A stretch of 51,042 bases of DNA from Nocardioides sp. GTDB lineage: Bacteria > Actinomycetota > Actinomycetes > Propionibacteriales > Nocardioidaceae. The position numbers and the translations under genes are program-made. Positions 1-10,337 of the stretch are shown one piece after another. Location: assembly GCF_025964975.1 (NCBI RefSeq), contig NZ_JAOPXV010000125.1, positions 1-51,042 of the forward strand, read 5' to 3'. The stretch's first letter is position 1. Every line of letters starts with the position of its first letter. The notes under the pieces were generated by a model, which worked only from the letters and a program-made list of their open reading frames with translations, ran no database searches and was not told the origin of the DNA.

Positions 1-2211
1 GACGCCTCAGCGCCGTACACCCCGGCCTGGCAGGAGGCCATCACCGGCGTCCCGGCGCAGGCAGCCGCGCGGATCGCCCGCGAGTTCGCCCAGAACTCCG
101 AGGAGTCCAAGGGCCGCTCGATGATCCTGATGGGCGCCGGCACCAACCACTGGTTCCACTCCGACACGATCTACCGCGGCTTCCTCGGCCTGACCACGCT
201 CACCGGCTGCCAGGGCGTCAACGGTGGCGGCTGGGCGCACTACGTCGGGCAGGAGAAGTGCCGGCCGGTGACCGGCTGGGCCCAGCTCGCCTTCGGTCTC
301 GACTGGACCCGTCCGCCGCGGCAGATGATCCACACCGCCTACTGGTACCTCCACACCAACCAGTTCCGCTACGACACCTTCGGTGCGGACACGGTCTCCG
401 CCAGGACGGGCAGCGGTCTGCTGGCCGGCATGAGCACAGCCGACGTCATCGCCAAGAGCGCACGCATGGGCTGGATGCCGTCCTACCCGACCTTCAACCG
501 CAACCCGCTGGACCTCGCGGACGAGGCGGCGACCGCCGGCCGGCCCGTGGCGGACCACGTGGTCGAGCAGCTGAAGTCGGGTGACCTGCGCTTCGCTGCC
601 GAGGACCCGGACTCGCCGGAGAACTTCCCGCGCGTGCTGGCGATCTGGCGGGCCAACCTCCTGGGCTCGTCGGGCAAGGGCAACGAGTACTTCCTCAAGC
701 ACCTGCTCGGCACCGACAACTCGCTGCGGGCGGGCGAGGCTGACGAGAGCCAGCGTCCCCAGGAGATCGAGTGGCACGACGAGGCACCCGAGGGGAAACT
801 CGACCTGCTCCTCACCCTCGACTTCCGGCAGACCAGCACGACGATCTTCTCCGACGTCGTCCTGCCCGCGGCCACGTGGTACGAGAAGCACGACCTCAAC
901 ACCACCGACATGCACCCGTTCATCCACTCCTTCAACCCGGCGATCGCGCCGCCGTGGCAGACGCGCACCGACTGGGACGCCTGGCAGACGATCGCCACCA
1001 AGTTCAGCGAGCTCGCGGCCGGTCGCCTCGACACCCGGACGGACGTCGTCGCCGTACCCCTGCTGCACGACACCCCCGACGCGATGGCCAACCCCCACGG
1101 CGTCGTCCGCGACTGGAAGCACGGCGAGTGCGAGCCGGTGCCGGGTGTGACGATGCCCAAGATCGTGGAGGTGGAGCGCGACTTCACCGCGGTCGGCGAC
1201 AAGATGCAGGCCCTCGGGCCGCTGCTGGAGAAGCTCGGCACCACGACCAAGGGCGTCACCTACGACGTCACCAAGGCGGTCGACTACCTCTTGCACAAGA
1301 ACGGACCGGTGCGGGGCGGAGCGGCCGCGGGTCGGCCCACGCTGGCCCGGGACGTCGACGCCTGCGAGGCGATCCTGGCGCTGTCCGGGACGACCAACGG
1401 GCACCTCGCCACCCAGGGCTTCAAGACCCTGGAGAAGCGGACCGGCACGCTGCTGCACGACCTCGCGTCCGAGCACGAGGGCAAGCAGATCACCTTCGCC
1501 GACACGGTCGCCGCGCCCGTGCCGGTGATCACCTCGCCGGAGTGGTCAGGGTCGGAGACCGGTGGTCGGCGCTACTCGCCGTTCACCATCAACGTCGAGC
1601 GGCTCAAGCCCTGGCACACCCTGACCGGACGCCAGCACTTCTACCTCGACCACGACTGGATGACCGAGCTCGGCGAGAGCCTGCCGATCTACCGGCCACC
1701 GCTCAACATGGGCGCCCTCTTCAGCGAGCCGGAGATCGGCGACGTCGGGGAGCTCGGGGTCACTGTCAGATACCTGACGCCCCACAACAAGTGGTCGATC
1801 CACTCCGAGTACCAGGACAACCTGTTCATGCTCTCGCTCTCACGCGGGGGCCAGACGATCTGGATGAGCGACCGCGACGCCGCCAAGGTCGGCGTCGTCG
1901 ACAACGACTGGATCGAGGCGGTCAACCGCAACGGCGTCGTCGTGGCCCGCGCGATCGTCTCCCACCGCATGCCCGAAGGGACCGTCTACATGCACCACGC
2001 ACAGGACCGGCTCATCGACGTCCCGCTCGCGGAGACGTCAGGAAAGCGGGGCGGCATCCACAACTCGCTGACCCGCATCCTGGTCAAGCCGAGCCACGTC
2101 ATCGGCGGGTACGCCCAGCTGACGTTCGCCTTCAACTACCTGGGGCCCACGGGCAACCAGCGCGACGAGGTCACCGTCATCCGCAAGCGTTCGCAGGACG
2201 TGACCTACTGA
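1..2211 (+). CDS. narG: Respiratory nitrate reductase alpha subunit, 5' end cut by window
   Basis: This is the catalytic molybdenum-cofactor subunit of the membrane-bound NarGHI complex, which reduces nitrate to nitrite at the cytoplasmic face. About 736 C-terminal residues are present; the family is about 1,230 long. The reading frame is open from base 1 (DASAPYTPAWQEA...), so the ORF-track start at 121 is internal and the truncation is the window edge. Typical NarG segments are visible, such as GAGTNHWFHSD and LTGRQHFYLDHDWM, with a molybdopterin-dinucleotide-binding C-terminal region. Its stop overlaps the narH start by one base (TGATG), indicating translational coupling. Identity rests on these segments and on the complete narHJI behind it. 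Confidence 0.95.
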   Translation, partial: DASAPYTPAWQEAITGVPAQAAARIAREFAQNSEESKGRSMILMGAGTNHWFHSDTIYRGFLGLTTLTGCQGVNGGGWAHYVGQEKCRPVTGWAQLAFGLDWTRPPRQMIHTAYWYLHTNQFRYDTFGADTVSARTGSGLLAGMSTADVIAKSARMGWMPSYPTFNRNPLDLADEAATAGRPVADHVVEQLKSGDLRFAAEDPDSPENFPRVLAIWRANLLGSSGKGNEYFLKHLLGTDNSLRAGEADESQRPQEIEWHDEAPEGKLDLLLTLDFRQTSTTIFSDVVLPAATWYEKHDLNTTDMHPFIHSFNPAIAPPWQTRTDWDAWQTIATKFSELAAGRLDTRTDVVAVPLLHDTPDAMANPHGVVRDWKHGECEPVPGVTMPKIVEVERDFTAVGDKMQALGPLLEKLGTTTKGVTYDVTKAVDYLLHKNGPVRGGAAAGRPTLARDVDACEAILALSGTTNGHLATQGFKTLEKRTGTLLHDLASEHEGKQITFADTVAAPVPVITSPEWSGSETGGRRYSPFTINVERLKPWHTLTGRQHFYLDHDWMTELGESLPIYRPPLNMGALFSEPEIGDVGELGVTVRYLTPHNKWSIHSEYQDNLFMLSLSRGGQTIWMSDRDAAKVGVVDNDWIEAVNRNGVVVARAIVSHRMPEGTVYMHHAQDRLIDVPLAETSGKRGGIHNSLTRILVKPSHVIGGYAQLTFAFNYLGPTGNQRDEVTVIRKRSQDVTY

Positions 2212-3872
2212 TGAAGGTCATGGCGCAGATGGCGATGGTGATGAATCTCGACAAGTGCATCGGGTGCCACACCTGCTCGGTGACGTGCAAGCAGGCGTGG
2301 ACCAACCGCACGGGCACGGAGTACGTCTGGTTCAACAACGTGGAGACCCGACCGGGCCAGGGCTACCCCCGCACGTACGAGGACCAGGAGAAGTGGAAGG
2401 GCGGCTGGCAGCTCAACAAGGCCGGCCGGCTCAAGCTCAAGGGTGGCGGGCGTTTCAAGAAGCTCGCCACGATCTTCTCCAACCCCAAGATGCCCTCGAT
2501 CCAGGACTACTACGAGCCGTGGACCTACGACTACGCCACGCTGACCGACGCCCCCGCCCAGGAGCACACGCCGGTCGCCCGGCCCAAGTCCCTGCTCACG
2601 GGCAAGAACATGAAGATCACCTGGTCCTCCAACTGGGACGACAACCTCGGCGGCTCGGCAGCGACCCTGGAGCACGACCCGATGCTGAAGAAGATTGCCG
2701 ACAAGGTGAAGTTCGAGTTCGAGCAGACCTTCATGTTCTACCTGCCGCGGATCTGCGAGCACTGCCTCAACCCGTCGTGTGCCGCGTCGTGCCCCAGCGG
2801 GGCGATCTACAAGCGCGAGGAGGACGGCATCGTCCTCGTCGACCAGGACAAGTGCCGTGGCTGGCGCATGTGCATCTCTGGCTGCCCCTACAAGAAGATC
2901 TACTTCAACCACAAGACCGGCAAGGCCGAGAAGTGCACGTTCTGCTTCCCGCGGATCGAGGTCGGGCTGCCCACGGTCTGCGCCGAGACGTGCGTCGGCC
3001 GCCTGCGCTACATCGGCCTCATGCTCTACGACGCGGACAAGGTGCTGGCAGCTGCCACCACCGAGGACGAGCACGGCCTCTACGAGGCGCAGCGCGAGGT
3101 CTTCCTCGACCCCGACGACCCGGAGGTCCAGCGCGCGGCGGAGGCCGCAGGCATCCCGCGTGACTGGGTGCAGGCAGCCCAGCGCTCGCCGATCTACGCA
3201 TTGAACAACCGGTTCAAGGTGGCACTGCCGCAGCACCCGGAATACCGGACGATGCCGATGGTCTGGTACATCCCGCCGCTCTCGCCGGTCGTCGACGTGG
3301 TCAAGGACACCGGCTACGACGCGGAGGACAAGGGCAACCTGTTCGCCGCCATCGACGCGCTCCGCATCCCCATCGAGTATCTCGCCGAGCTGTTCACCGC
3401 AGGCGAGGTCGCGCCGGTCGACCTGGTGCTCAAGAAGCTGGCCGCGATGCGCTCCTACATGCGCGACATCAACATGGGGCGCGAGCCGGACGGCTCGATC
3501 CCCGCGGCCGTGGGCATGACCGAGGAGGAGATGTACGACATGTACCGCCTCCTGGCGATCGCGAAGTACGACGACCGCTACGTCATCCCGCCGGCGCACG
3601 CCGAGCAGGCCCACTCGCTGGAGGAGCTGGGCACCGAGTGCTCGGTCTCCGAGTACGACGGCGGACAACAGGGCCTCTTCGGCGAGGGATCGGGTGTGCC
3701 GACGCCGATCGCGGTGGAGAACTTCCAGATGCTGCAGGACCGGCAGACCGCCGATTCCCTGGCCTCCCCGGCTGACAAGTCGTTGCGGGTGAACCTGCTC
3801 AACTGGGACGGCAAGGGTGCGCCGGAGGGCCTGTTCCCGCGCCGGTCCGAGGACGAGGAGAAGACCCCGTGA
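2211..3872 (+). CDS. narH: Respiratory nitrate reductase beta subunit
   Basis: This 553-residue iron-sulfur protein carries electrons from the NarI hemes to NarG. Four cysteine clusters are visible: DKCIGCHTCSVTCKQAW near the N-terminus, CEHCLNPSCAASCP, DKCRGWRMCISGCPY and CTFCF...CAETC. The Trp in CRGWRMC replaces a cluster ligand, as is characteristic of the NarH [3Fe-4S] centre. The ATG at 2211 is chosen because it overlaps the narG stop and begins MKVMAQMAMVMNLDKC, the usual NarH start; the longer ORF in the track is a frame extension through narG. The length is close to the family's usual 510 to 550. It overlaps narJ by four bases. Confidence 0.96.
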   Translation: MKVMAQMAMVMNLDKCIGCHTCSVTCKQAWTNRTGTEYVWFNNVETRPGQGYPRTYEDQEKWKGGWQLNKAGRLKLKGGGRFKKLATIFSNPKMPSIQDYYEPWTYDYATLTDAPAQEHTPVARPKSLLTGKNMKITWSSNWDDNLGGSAATLEHDPMLKKIADKVKFEFEQTFMFYLPRICEHCLNPSCAASCPSGAIYKREEDGIVLVDQDKCRGWRMCISGCPYKKIYFNHKTGKAEKCTFCFPRIEVGLPTVCAETCVGRLRYIGLMLYDADKVLAAATTEDEHGLYEAQREVFLDPDDPEVQRAAEAAGIPRDWVQAAQRSPIYALNNRFKVALPQHPEYRTMPMVWYIPPLSPVVDVVKDTGYDAEDKGNLFAAIDALRIPIEYLAELFTAGEVAPVDLVLKKLAAMRSYMRDINMGREPDGSIPAAVGMTEEEMYDMYRLLAIAKYDDRYVIPPAHAEQAHSLEELGTECSVSEYDGGQQGLFGEGSGVPTPIAVENFQMLQDRQTADSLASPADKSLRVNLLNWDGKGAPEGLFPRRSEDEEKTP

Positions 3873-4582
3873 GCCGCACCCTGACCGGTCGGCGCCGCGT
3901 CGCCGAGCTCACCGAGCGTCAGCTCACGGTGGCCTGGCAGGCCGCGTCCCTGCTCCTGAACTATCCCGACGAGCAGCTGGTGGGGCGGCTCGACCTGATC
4001 CGGCGCGGCTCCTCGGAGCTGCCCGACCGGATCGGGGACCCCCTACGTGCCTGCGCGGATCGTCTCGGGGAGGCGAGCCTGACGGAGCTGGAGAGCGACT
4101 ACGTCGTCACCTTCGACGAGCGCCGCAAGCACAACCTGTTCTTGACCTACTTCGCCCACGGCGACACCCGCAAGCGCGGGATGGCGCTGCTCCGCTTCAA
4201 GCAGACCTACCTCGCATCGGGCTTCGAGCTGACGGACACCGAGCTGCCCGACCACCTGTGCGTCGTCCTCGAGTACGCCGCAACCATCGACCACGACCGC
4301 GGACGACAACTGCTGCTGGACCACCGTGCCGGCCTCGAGATGCTCCGCATCGGGCTCGCCGAGTCCGCCTCGCCCTGGGCCGGCGCCGTCGAGGCGGTCA
4401 CCGCCACGCTGCCTCCGCTGCAGGGCGACGAGTGGGAAGCGGTCCGTCGGCTCGCCGCCGCCGGGCCCCCCGAGGAGGAGGTCGGGCTCACGCCGTACGC
4501 CACGCCTGCCTTCGACCCGGGACCGTCACGCCCGGACGGCCCCACCGCACTGCCGATGCCGACCTTGCGAGGGAACCGCTGA
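3869..4582 (+). CDS. narJ: Nitrate reductase molybdenum cofactor assembly chaperone
   Basis: This 237-residue cytoplasmic chaperone binds apo-NarG and is required for cofactor insertion and membrane docking; it is not part of the mature enzyme. It begins with GTG at 3869 inside the narH stop (GTGA, four-base overlap). The helical NarJ/TorD-type core includes LLNYPDEQ near residue 30 and the family-typical YVVTFDERRKHNLFLTYFAHGDTRKRG around residues 75 to 105. The C-terminal 40 residues are Pro/Gly-rich and poorly conserved, as usual. The stop overlaps the narI ATG by one base. Position between narH and narI supports the call. Confidence 0.94.
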   Translation: MSRTLTGRRRVAELTERQLTVAWQAASLLLNYPDEQLVGRLDLIRRGSSELPDRIGDPLRACADRLGEASLTELESDYVVTFDERRKHNLFLTYFAHGDTRKRGMALLRFKQTYLASGFELTDTELPDHLCVVLEYAATIDHDRGRQLLLDHRAGLEMLRIGLAESASPWAGAVEAVTATLPPLQGDEWEAVRRLAAAGPPEEEVGLTPYATPAFDPGPSRPDGPTALPMPTLRGNR

Positions 4583-5310
4583 TGGACATCTTCCTGTGGG
4601 TGATCGTGCCCTACCTGTGCCTGACGACCTTCGTGGTCGGGCACTTCTGGCGCTACCGCTACGACAAGTTCGGCTGGACGACCCGGTCGTCCCAGCTGTA
4701 CGAGGACCGGTTGCTGCGGTGGGGGAGCCCGTTGTTCCACTTCGGCATGCTCGGCGTCGTCGGCGGTCATGTCATCGGGCTGCTGATCCCGCGGTCCTGG
4801 ACCGCGGCCGTCGGGATGGGCGATCACCTCTACCACTACGTCGCCGTGATCGGCGGGCTGCTGGCCGGGGTGATGACGGTCGTCGGGATGGCCATCCTGA
4901 TCTACCGCCGTCGCACCGTCGGGCCGGTCTTCTCGGCCACCACGGTCATGGACAAGGTGATGTACCTCTTCCTGGCGCTGGCCATCGTGCTGGGGATGTG
5001 GAACACCGTCGCCGGCTCCATCTTCACCATCGGCGGCGAGTACAACTACCGCGAAGGAGTGTCGGTCTGGTTCAGGTCGTTCCTGGCCTTCCAGCCGGAC
5101 GCCTCGCTGATGGGGGAGGCCCCGATCGGGTTCAAGCTGCACGCGCTGGTCGCCTTCTCTCTCTTCGCCCTGTGGCCCTTCACCCGGCTGGTGCACGTCT
5201 TCAGTGCACCCCTGGGCTACCTCACCCGGCCCTACATCGTGTACCGCAGTCGTGACGACTCCGGGCTGGGCAGCCACGCCCCCCGCCGCGGGTGGGATCG
5301 GGTCGGCTGA
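4582..5310 (+). CDS. narI: Respiratory nitrate reductase gamma subunit (cytochrome b)
   Basis: This 242-residue diheme membrane subunit oxidises menaquinol and passes electrons to NarH. About five hydrophobic helices are apparent, starting with IFLWVIVPYLCLTTFVVGHFW, and His residues lie in the expected helices (FHFGMLGVVGGHVIG, FKLHALVAF, TRLVHVFSAPLGYLTRPY). The ATG at 4582 lies in the narJ stop. The ORF track extends the frame far upstream, but that extension reads narJ out of frame. The C-terminal tail is polar and ends one base before the hemerythrin gene's GTG, so the operon continues past the reductase. Confidence 0.95.
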   Translation: MDIFLWVIVPYLCLTTFVVGHFWRYRYDKFGWTTRSSQLYEDRLLRWGSPLFHFGMLGVVGGHVIGLLIPRSWTAAVGMGDHLYHYVAVIGGLLAGVMTVVGMAILIYRRRTVGPVFSATTVMDKVMYLFLALAIVLGMWNTVAGSIFTIGGEYNYREGVSVWFRSFLAFQPDASLMGEAPIGFKLHALVAFSLFALWPFTRLVHVFSAPLGYLTRPYIVYRSRDDSGLGSHAPRRGWDRVG

Positions 5311-5311
5311 C

Positions 5312-5781
5312 GTGTGTGGTCACTGCGGTTGTCACGAGGTGGACGCGATCACCGAGCTGCGCGACGAGCACGTCGCGCTCACGCAGACAGCGGACGAGGT
5401 ACGCCGCGCACTGCGCGACGGCGACCGGCCGACGGTGCTCGTCCACCTGACCGGACTCGTCTCGTCCCTGTCCCGGCACGTGGAACGCGAAGAAGCAGGG
5501 ATCTTCACGGCGCTGCGAGAACACGGTGAGTTCGCCGAGGAGGTGGCGTCCCTGGAGGGCGAGCACGTGTCGCTCGACACCGCGATCGCGGCCCTCGACC
5601 CGGAGGGCGACGGCTTCGACGACGCGGTGTCACGCCTGCTCGACGAGCTCGACGTGCACATCGAGCGGGAGGACCTGGGCATCTTCCCCGTCTCGGTGGT
5701 GACGCTCGGCGCCTCGGGTTGGGAGACTGTGGAGCGCGCGCACGCCGACCATCCGAGCAACCTGTCCGAAAGGACCACCAG

Positions 5782-5785
<4 letters not shown>
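5312..5785 (+). CDS. Hemerythrin HHE domain protein
   Basis: This predicted 157-residue cytoplasmic protein has a hemerythrin-type four-helix bundle. It opens with a Cys/His-rich motif (CGHCGCHEVD), followed by ELRDEHVALTQ, SRHVEREEAGIF, GEHVSLDTAI and LDVHIEREDLGIFP. These supply the His and Glu residues expected for a diiron site. The GTG at 5312 is chosen because it begins MCGHCGC, a common start of actinobacterial homologues, and lies one base after the narI stop; the upstream part of the ORF is the narI shadow. Hemerythrin-like proteins bind O2 or NO and act in iron or nitrosative-stress handling. Next to a nitrate reductase, protection from NO produced from nitrite is plausible but inferred. 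Confidence 0.85.
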
Positions 5786-7687
<1,902 letters not shown>

Positions 7688-7720
7688 AGCCGCCGAGGAG
7701 GTCAGTCGACCCGATTGCAG

Positions 7721-7739
7721 TATGGTTAGCCTGACCTAA
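7721..7739 (+). promoter_or_regulatory. Iron box (IdeR/DmdR-type operator)
   Basis: TATGGTTAGCCTGACCTAA matches the 19-bp actinobacterial iron-box consensus TTAGGTTAGGCTAACCTAA (written with the usual S/W degeneracy) at all but about three positions and is nearly palindromic. It lies 17 bases before the ATG of the iron-binding lipoprotein gene, where bound Fe-regulator would block transcription. This predicts that the four genes that follow are induced by iron limitation. Confidence 0.85.
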
Positions 7740-7755
7740 CTACGAAAGGCTGTCC

Positions 7756-8754
7756 ATGAAGCGCGTCCCTGCTCTGGCGGGTGTTCTCCTGCTGGGTCTC
7801 CTCACCGCGGGCTGCGGCTCCGACGAGCCGAAGCTGGTCGTCTACAACGCCCAGCACGAGCCGTTGCTGGCCGAGCTGGCGCCCGCCTTCACCGAGGCCA
7901 CCGGTATCGAGGTCGAGCTGCGCAACGGCAAGGACCTCGAGATGTCCAACCAGCTCGTGCAGGAGGGCGATGCCTCGCCCGCCGACGTCTTCCTGACCGA
8001 GAACTCCCCCGCGATGTCGCAGGTGGAGGCGGCAGGGCTCTTCGAGGAGCTTCCCGCCGACCTCGTCGCGCCGATCCCGGAGCAGTTCCGGCCACGCAGC
8101 GGTCTGTGGACCGGCTTCGTGGCCCGGTCGACCGTGCTGGTCTACAACACCGACCAGGTGCAGGCCTCCGATCTGCCCGCCTCGATCCTCGACCTCGCCG
8201 ACCCCGAATGGGCGGGCCGCATCTCGTTCTCACCGACGGGCGCCGACTTCCAGGCCATCGTCGCCGCCGTGCTGGAGCTCGAGGGCGAGGACGCCACGCG
8301 CGCCTGGCTCGAGGGGATCAAGGCCAACGGCACCGCCTACGACGGCAACAACGTCGTGCTGGAGGCCGTCGACTCGGGCGAGTCCGAGGTCGGCATCGTC
8401 TACCACTACTACTGGGAGCGCGACCGCGCCGAGAACGGCGACGTCAGCGACAACAGTGAGCAGTACTACTTCGGTGACCAGGACCCCGGCGCCTTCGTGA
8501 GCGTGTCGGGCGCTGGGATCCTGGCGTCCAGCGACATGAAGTCCGAGGCGGAGCAGTTCGTCGAGTTCCTCGTGGACGAGCAGGGGCAGCAGGTGCTCGC
8601 CGACAGCTATGCCCTCGAGTACCCGCTCAACCCGGCCGTCCAGCTCGAGCCGCCGGTCAAGCCCTTCAGCGAGCTGCAGCCGCCCCGGGTCAACGTCTCC
8701 GACCTCGACGCGAAGCGCGTGGTGGAGCTGATGACCGAGATCGGCTTCCTCTGA
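7756..8754 (+). CDS. Ferric iron ABC transporter substrate-binding lipoprotein
   Basis: This 332-residue FutA/FbpA-like periplasmic-type binding protein is anchored as a lipoprotein: the signal peptide ends in LLTAGC with lipidated Cys20. The mature part has the iron-binding family pattern: LVVYNAQHEPLLAELAPAF at the N-terminus, ADVFLTENSPAMSQVEAAGL in the first third, and DSGESEVGIVYHYYWERDRAE, whose Tyr pair is the usual Fe3+ ligand of this family. It is preceded by GAAAGG at a suitable distance and by an iron box. It is the first gene of a permease-ATPase-fusion operon. Free Fe3+ or a simple ferric chelate is the likely substrate. Confidence 0.92.
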   Translation: MKRVPALAGVLLLGLLTAGCGSDEPKLVVYNAQHEPLLAELAPAFTEATGIEVELRNGKDLEMSNQLVQEGDASPADVFLTENSPAMSQVEAAGLFEELPADLVAPIPEQFRPRSGLWTGFVARSTVLVYNTDQVQASDLPASILDLADPEWAGRISFSPTGADFQAIVAAVLELEGEDATRAWLEGIKANGTAYDGNNVVLEAVDSGESEVGIVYHYYWERDRAENGDVSDNSEQYYFGDQDPGAFVSVSGAGILASSDMKSEAEQFVEFLVDEQGQQVLADSYALEYPLNPAVQLEPPVKPFSELQPPRVNVSDLDAKRVVELMTEIGFL

Positions 8755-8855
8755 GCATCGTCGAAGCACCCGCGTCGCCCCGCAGATCGCCAGGTCGTGG
8801 CTCTGCGGGTCCGGCGCCGACCGCTCTTCTCTGGGCGGGGGGCCTGATCGCCGCC

Positions 8856-10337
8856 GTGTCCCTGATGCCCCTCGGCTACGTCCTCGTCACCACAGCCCAG
8901 CTCGGGGCAGGTGAGGCCGCTGCGTTCCTCTGGCGCCCACGGGTGGGTGAGCTCCTGTGGAACACCGTGCGCCTGCTGGTCACCGGGGTCGCGTGCTGCC
9001 TGCTGATCGGCCTGGCGGGCGCGTGGGTCGTGGAGCGTACCGACCTGCGGGGGCGCGGCTGGTGGCACGCCCTCATGTGCGCGCCGCTGGCGGTGCCGGC
9101 CTTCGTCAACGGCTACGGCTGGGTCTCGACCACCCACGCCGTCCAGTCCTTCGCAGGCGCGGTGATGGTGACGACCCTGTCCTACTTCCCCTTCGTCTAC
9201 CTGCCGACCGTGGCCGCGATGCGTCGACTCGACCCCGCGGTGGAGGAGGTGGCGACCTCCCTGGGTCACGGGCCATGGCGCGTCTTCTGGTGGGTCACCC
9301 TGCCTGCGATCAGCCCTGCCGTTCTCGGGGGTGCCCTGCTCGTCGGGCTGCACCTGCTGGCCGAGTACGGCGCCCTGCAGCTGCTCAACTACCCGACCCT
9401 GACGACCGCGATCCTCCAGCAGTACGCCACCGTCTTCAACGGTCCCGCTGCCACCCTGCTGGCCCTGGTGCTGGTGCTCTTCTGCCTCCTGCTGCTGCTG
9501 CTCGAACACCTGCTGCGTGGTCGCCGACCGCTGGCGCGCGTCGGCTCCGGCGCCAGCCGTTCAGCGGTTTGCGTGCCGCTGGGCAGGCACCGGCACACCG
9601 TCGCCATCGCTCTCGCACTGCTGGCCGTGTGGTCGCTGGCAGTGCCGCTCGTCAGTCTCGTGCGGTGGCTGGTCAAGGGCACCTCGGCCGGGATCGACGT
9701 CGCGGAGCTGATCGGTGCGATCGGCACCACCCTCGGGCTCGGTGCCGCCGGCGGCCTGCTGGCCACGGTGACCGCAGTGCCGGTCGTCTGGCTGGCCGTG
9801 CGCCACCGCAGCGCACTGAGCATGTTCGTGGAGCGGAGCGTCTACACAGCCAGTGCCATGCCCGGCATCGTGATCGGGCTGGCGCTCGTCACGATCTCGA
9901 TCCGCGTGATGCCCAGCCTCTATCAGACCGTGGTCGTCCTGCTGGTCGGCTACACGGTGCTGTTCCTGCCCCGCGCGGTGGTGAGCCTCCGCGGCACCGT
10001 CGAGCTCATCCCGGCCTCCCTCGACGACGTCGCTCGCAGCCTGGGCTGTCGCGGGTCCGAGGTGATGCGGCGGGTCACGCTGCCGCTGGCACTGCCGGGC
10101 CTGGCGGCGGCGACGGCGCTGGTGGCGCTGGCCGTGTCGACCGAGCTCACCGCGACCCTCCTCCTCGCGCCGACGGGCACCGACACCCTGGCGACGAAGT
10201 TCTGGTCCGACGCGTCCTCGGTCGCGTACGGCGCCGCAGCGCCGTACGCCCTTGCCCTGATCATCCTGTCGATCCCGGCGACCTGGCTCCTGGGTCGACT
10301 GAGCACCCCCGGCGACCGGACCGAGGTGGCGCGGTGA
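8856..10337 (+). CDS. Ferric iron ABC transporter permease (start uncertain, may begin at CTG 8751)
   Basis: This is an FbpB/SfuB-type permease made of two homologous six-helix halves, each with an EAA loop: EEVATSLGHGPWRVFWWVTLP and DDVARSLGCRGSEVMRRVTLP. From the GTG at 8856 it is 493 residues, but that start removes most of the first membrane helix. The frame is open upstream to 8751 through SIVEAPASPRRSPG...PTALLWAGGLIAAVSLMPLGY, a normal N-terminus for the family, and holds no ATG, GTG or TTG there. The only candidate is CTG at 8751, overlapping the TGA of the lipoprotein gene. Its stop overlaps the ATPase GTG. Confidence 0.9.
   Translation: MSLMPLGYVLVTTAQLGAGEAAAFLWRPRVGELLWNTVRLLVTGVACCLLIGLAGAWVVERTDLRGRGWWHALMCAPLAVPAFVNGYGWVSTTHAVQSFAGAVMVTTLSYFPFVYLPTVAAMRRLDPAVEEVATSLGHGPWRVFWWVTLPAISPAVLGGALLVGLHLLAEYGALQLLNYPTLTTAILQQYATVFNGPAATLLALVLVLFCLLLLLLEHLLRGRRPLARVGSGASRSAVCVPLGRHRHTVAIALALLAVWSLAVPLVSLVRWLVKGTSAGIDVAELIGAIGTTLGLGAAGGLLATVTAVPVVWLAVRHRSALSMFVERSVYTASAMPGIVIGLALVTISIRVMPSLYQTVVVLLVGYTVLFLPRAVVSLRGTVELIPASLDDVARSLGCRGSEVMRRVTLPLALPGLAAATALVALAVSTELTATLLLAPTGTDTLATKFWSDASSVAYGAAAPYALALIILSIPATWLLGRLSTPGDRTEVAR
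10225..10250. repeat. Perfect 11-bp inverted repeat inside the permease gene
   Basis: GCGTACGGCGC and its exact complement GCGCCGTACGC flank a four-base loop (CGCA). The element encodes AYGAAAPYA of the permease, a segment common in this family, so coding constraint may explain it. The stem would be very stable in mRNA. Confidence 0.6.

Noticed and set aside
1-2211. Truncated narG as a possible pseudogene
   Set aside because: The frame is open at base 1 and reads typical NarG sequence; the loss is due to the window edge.
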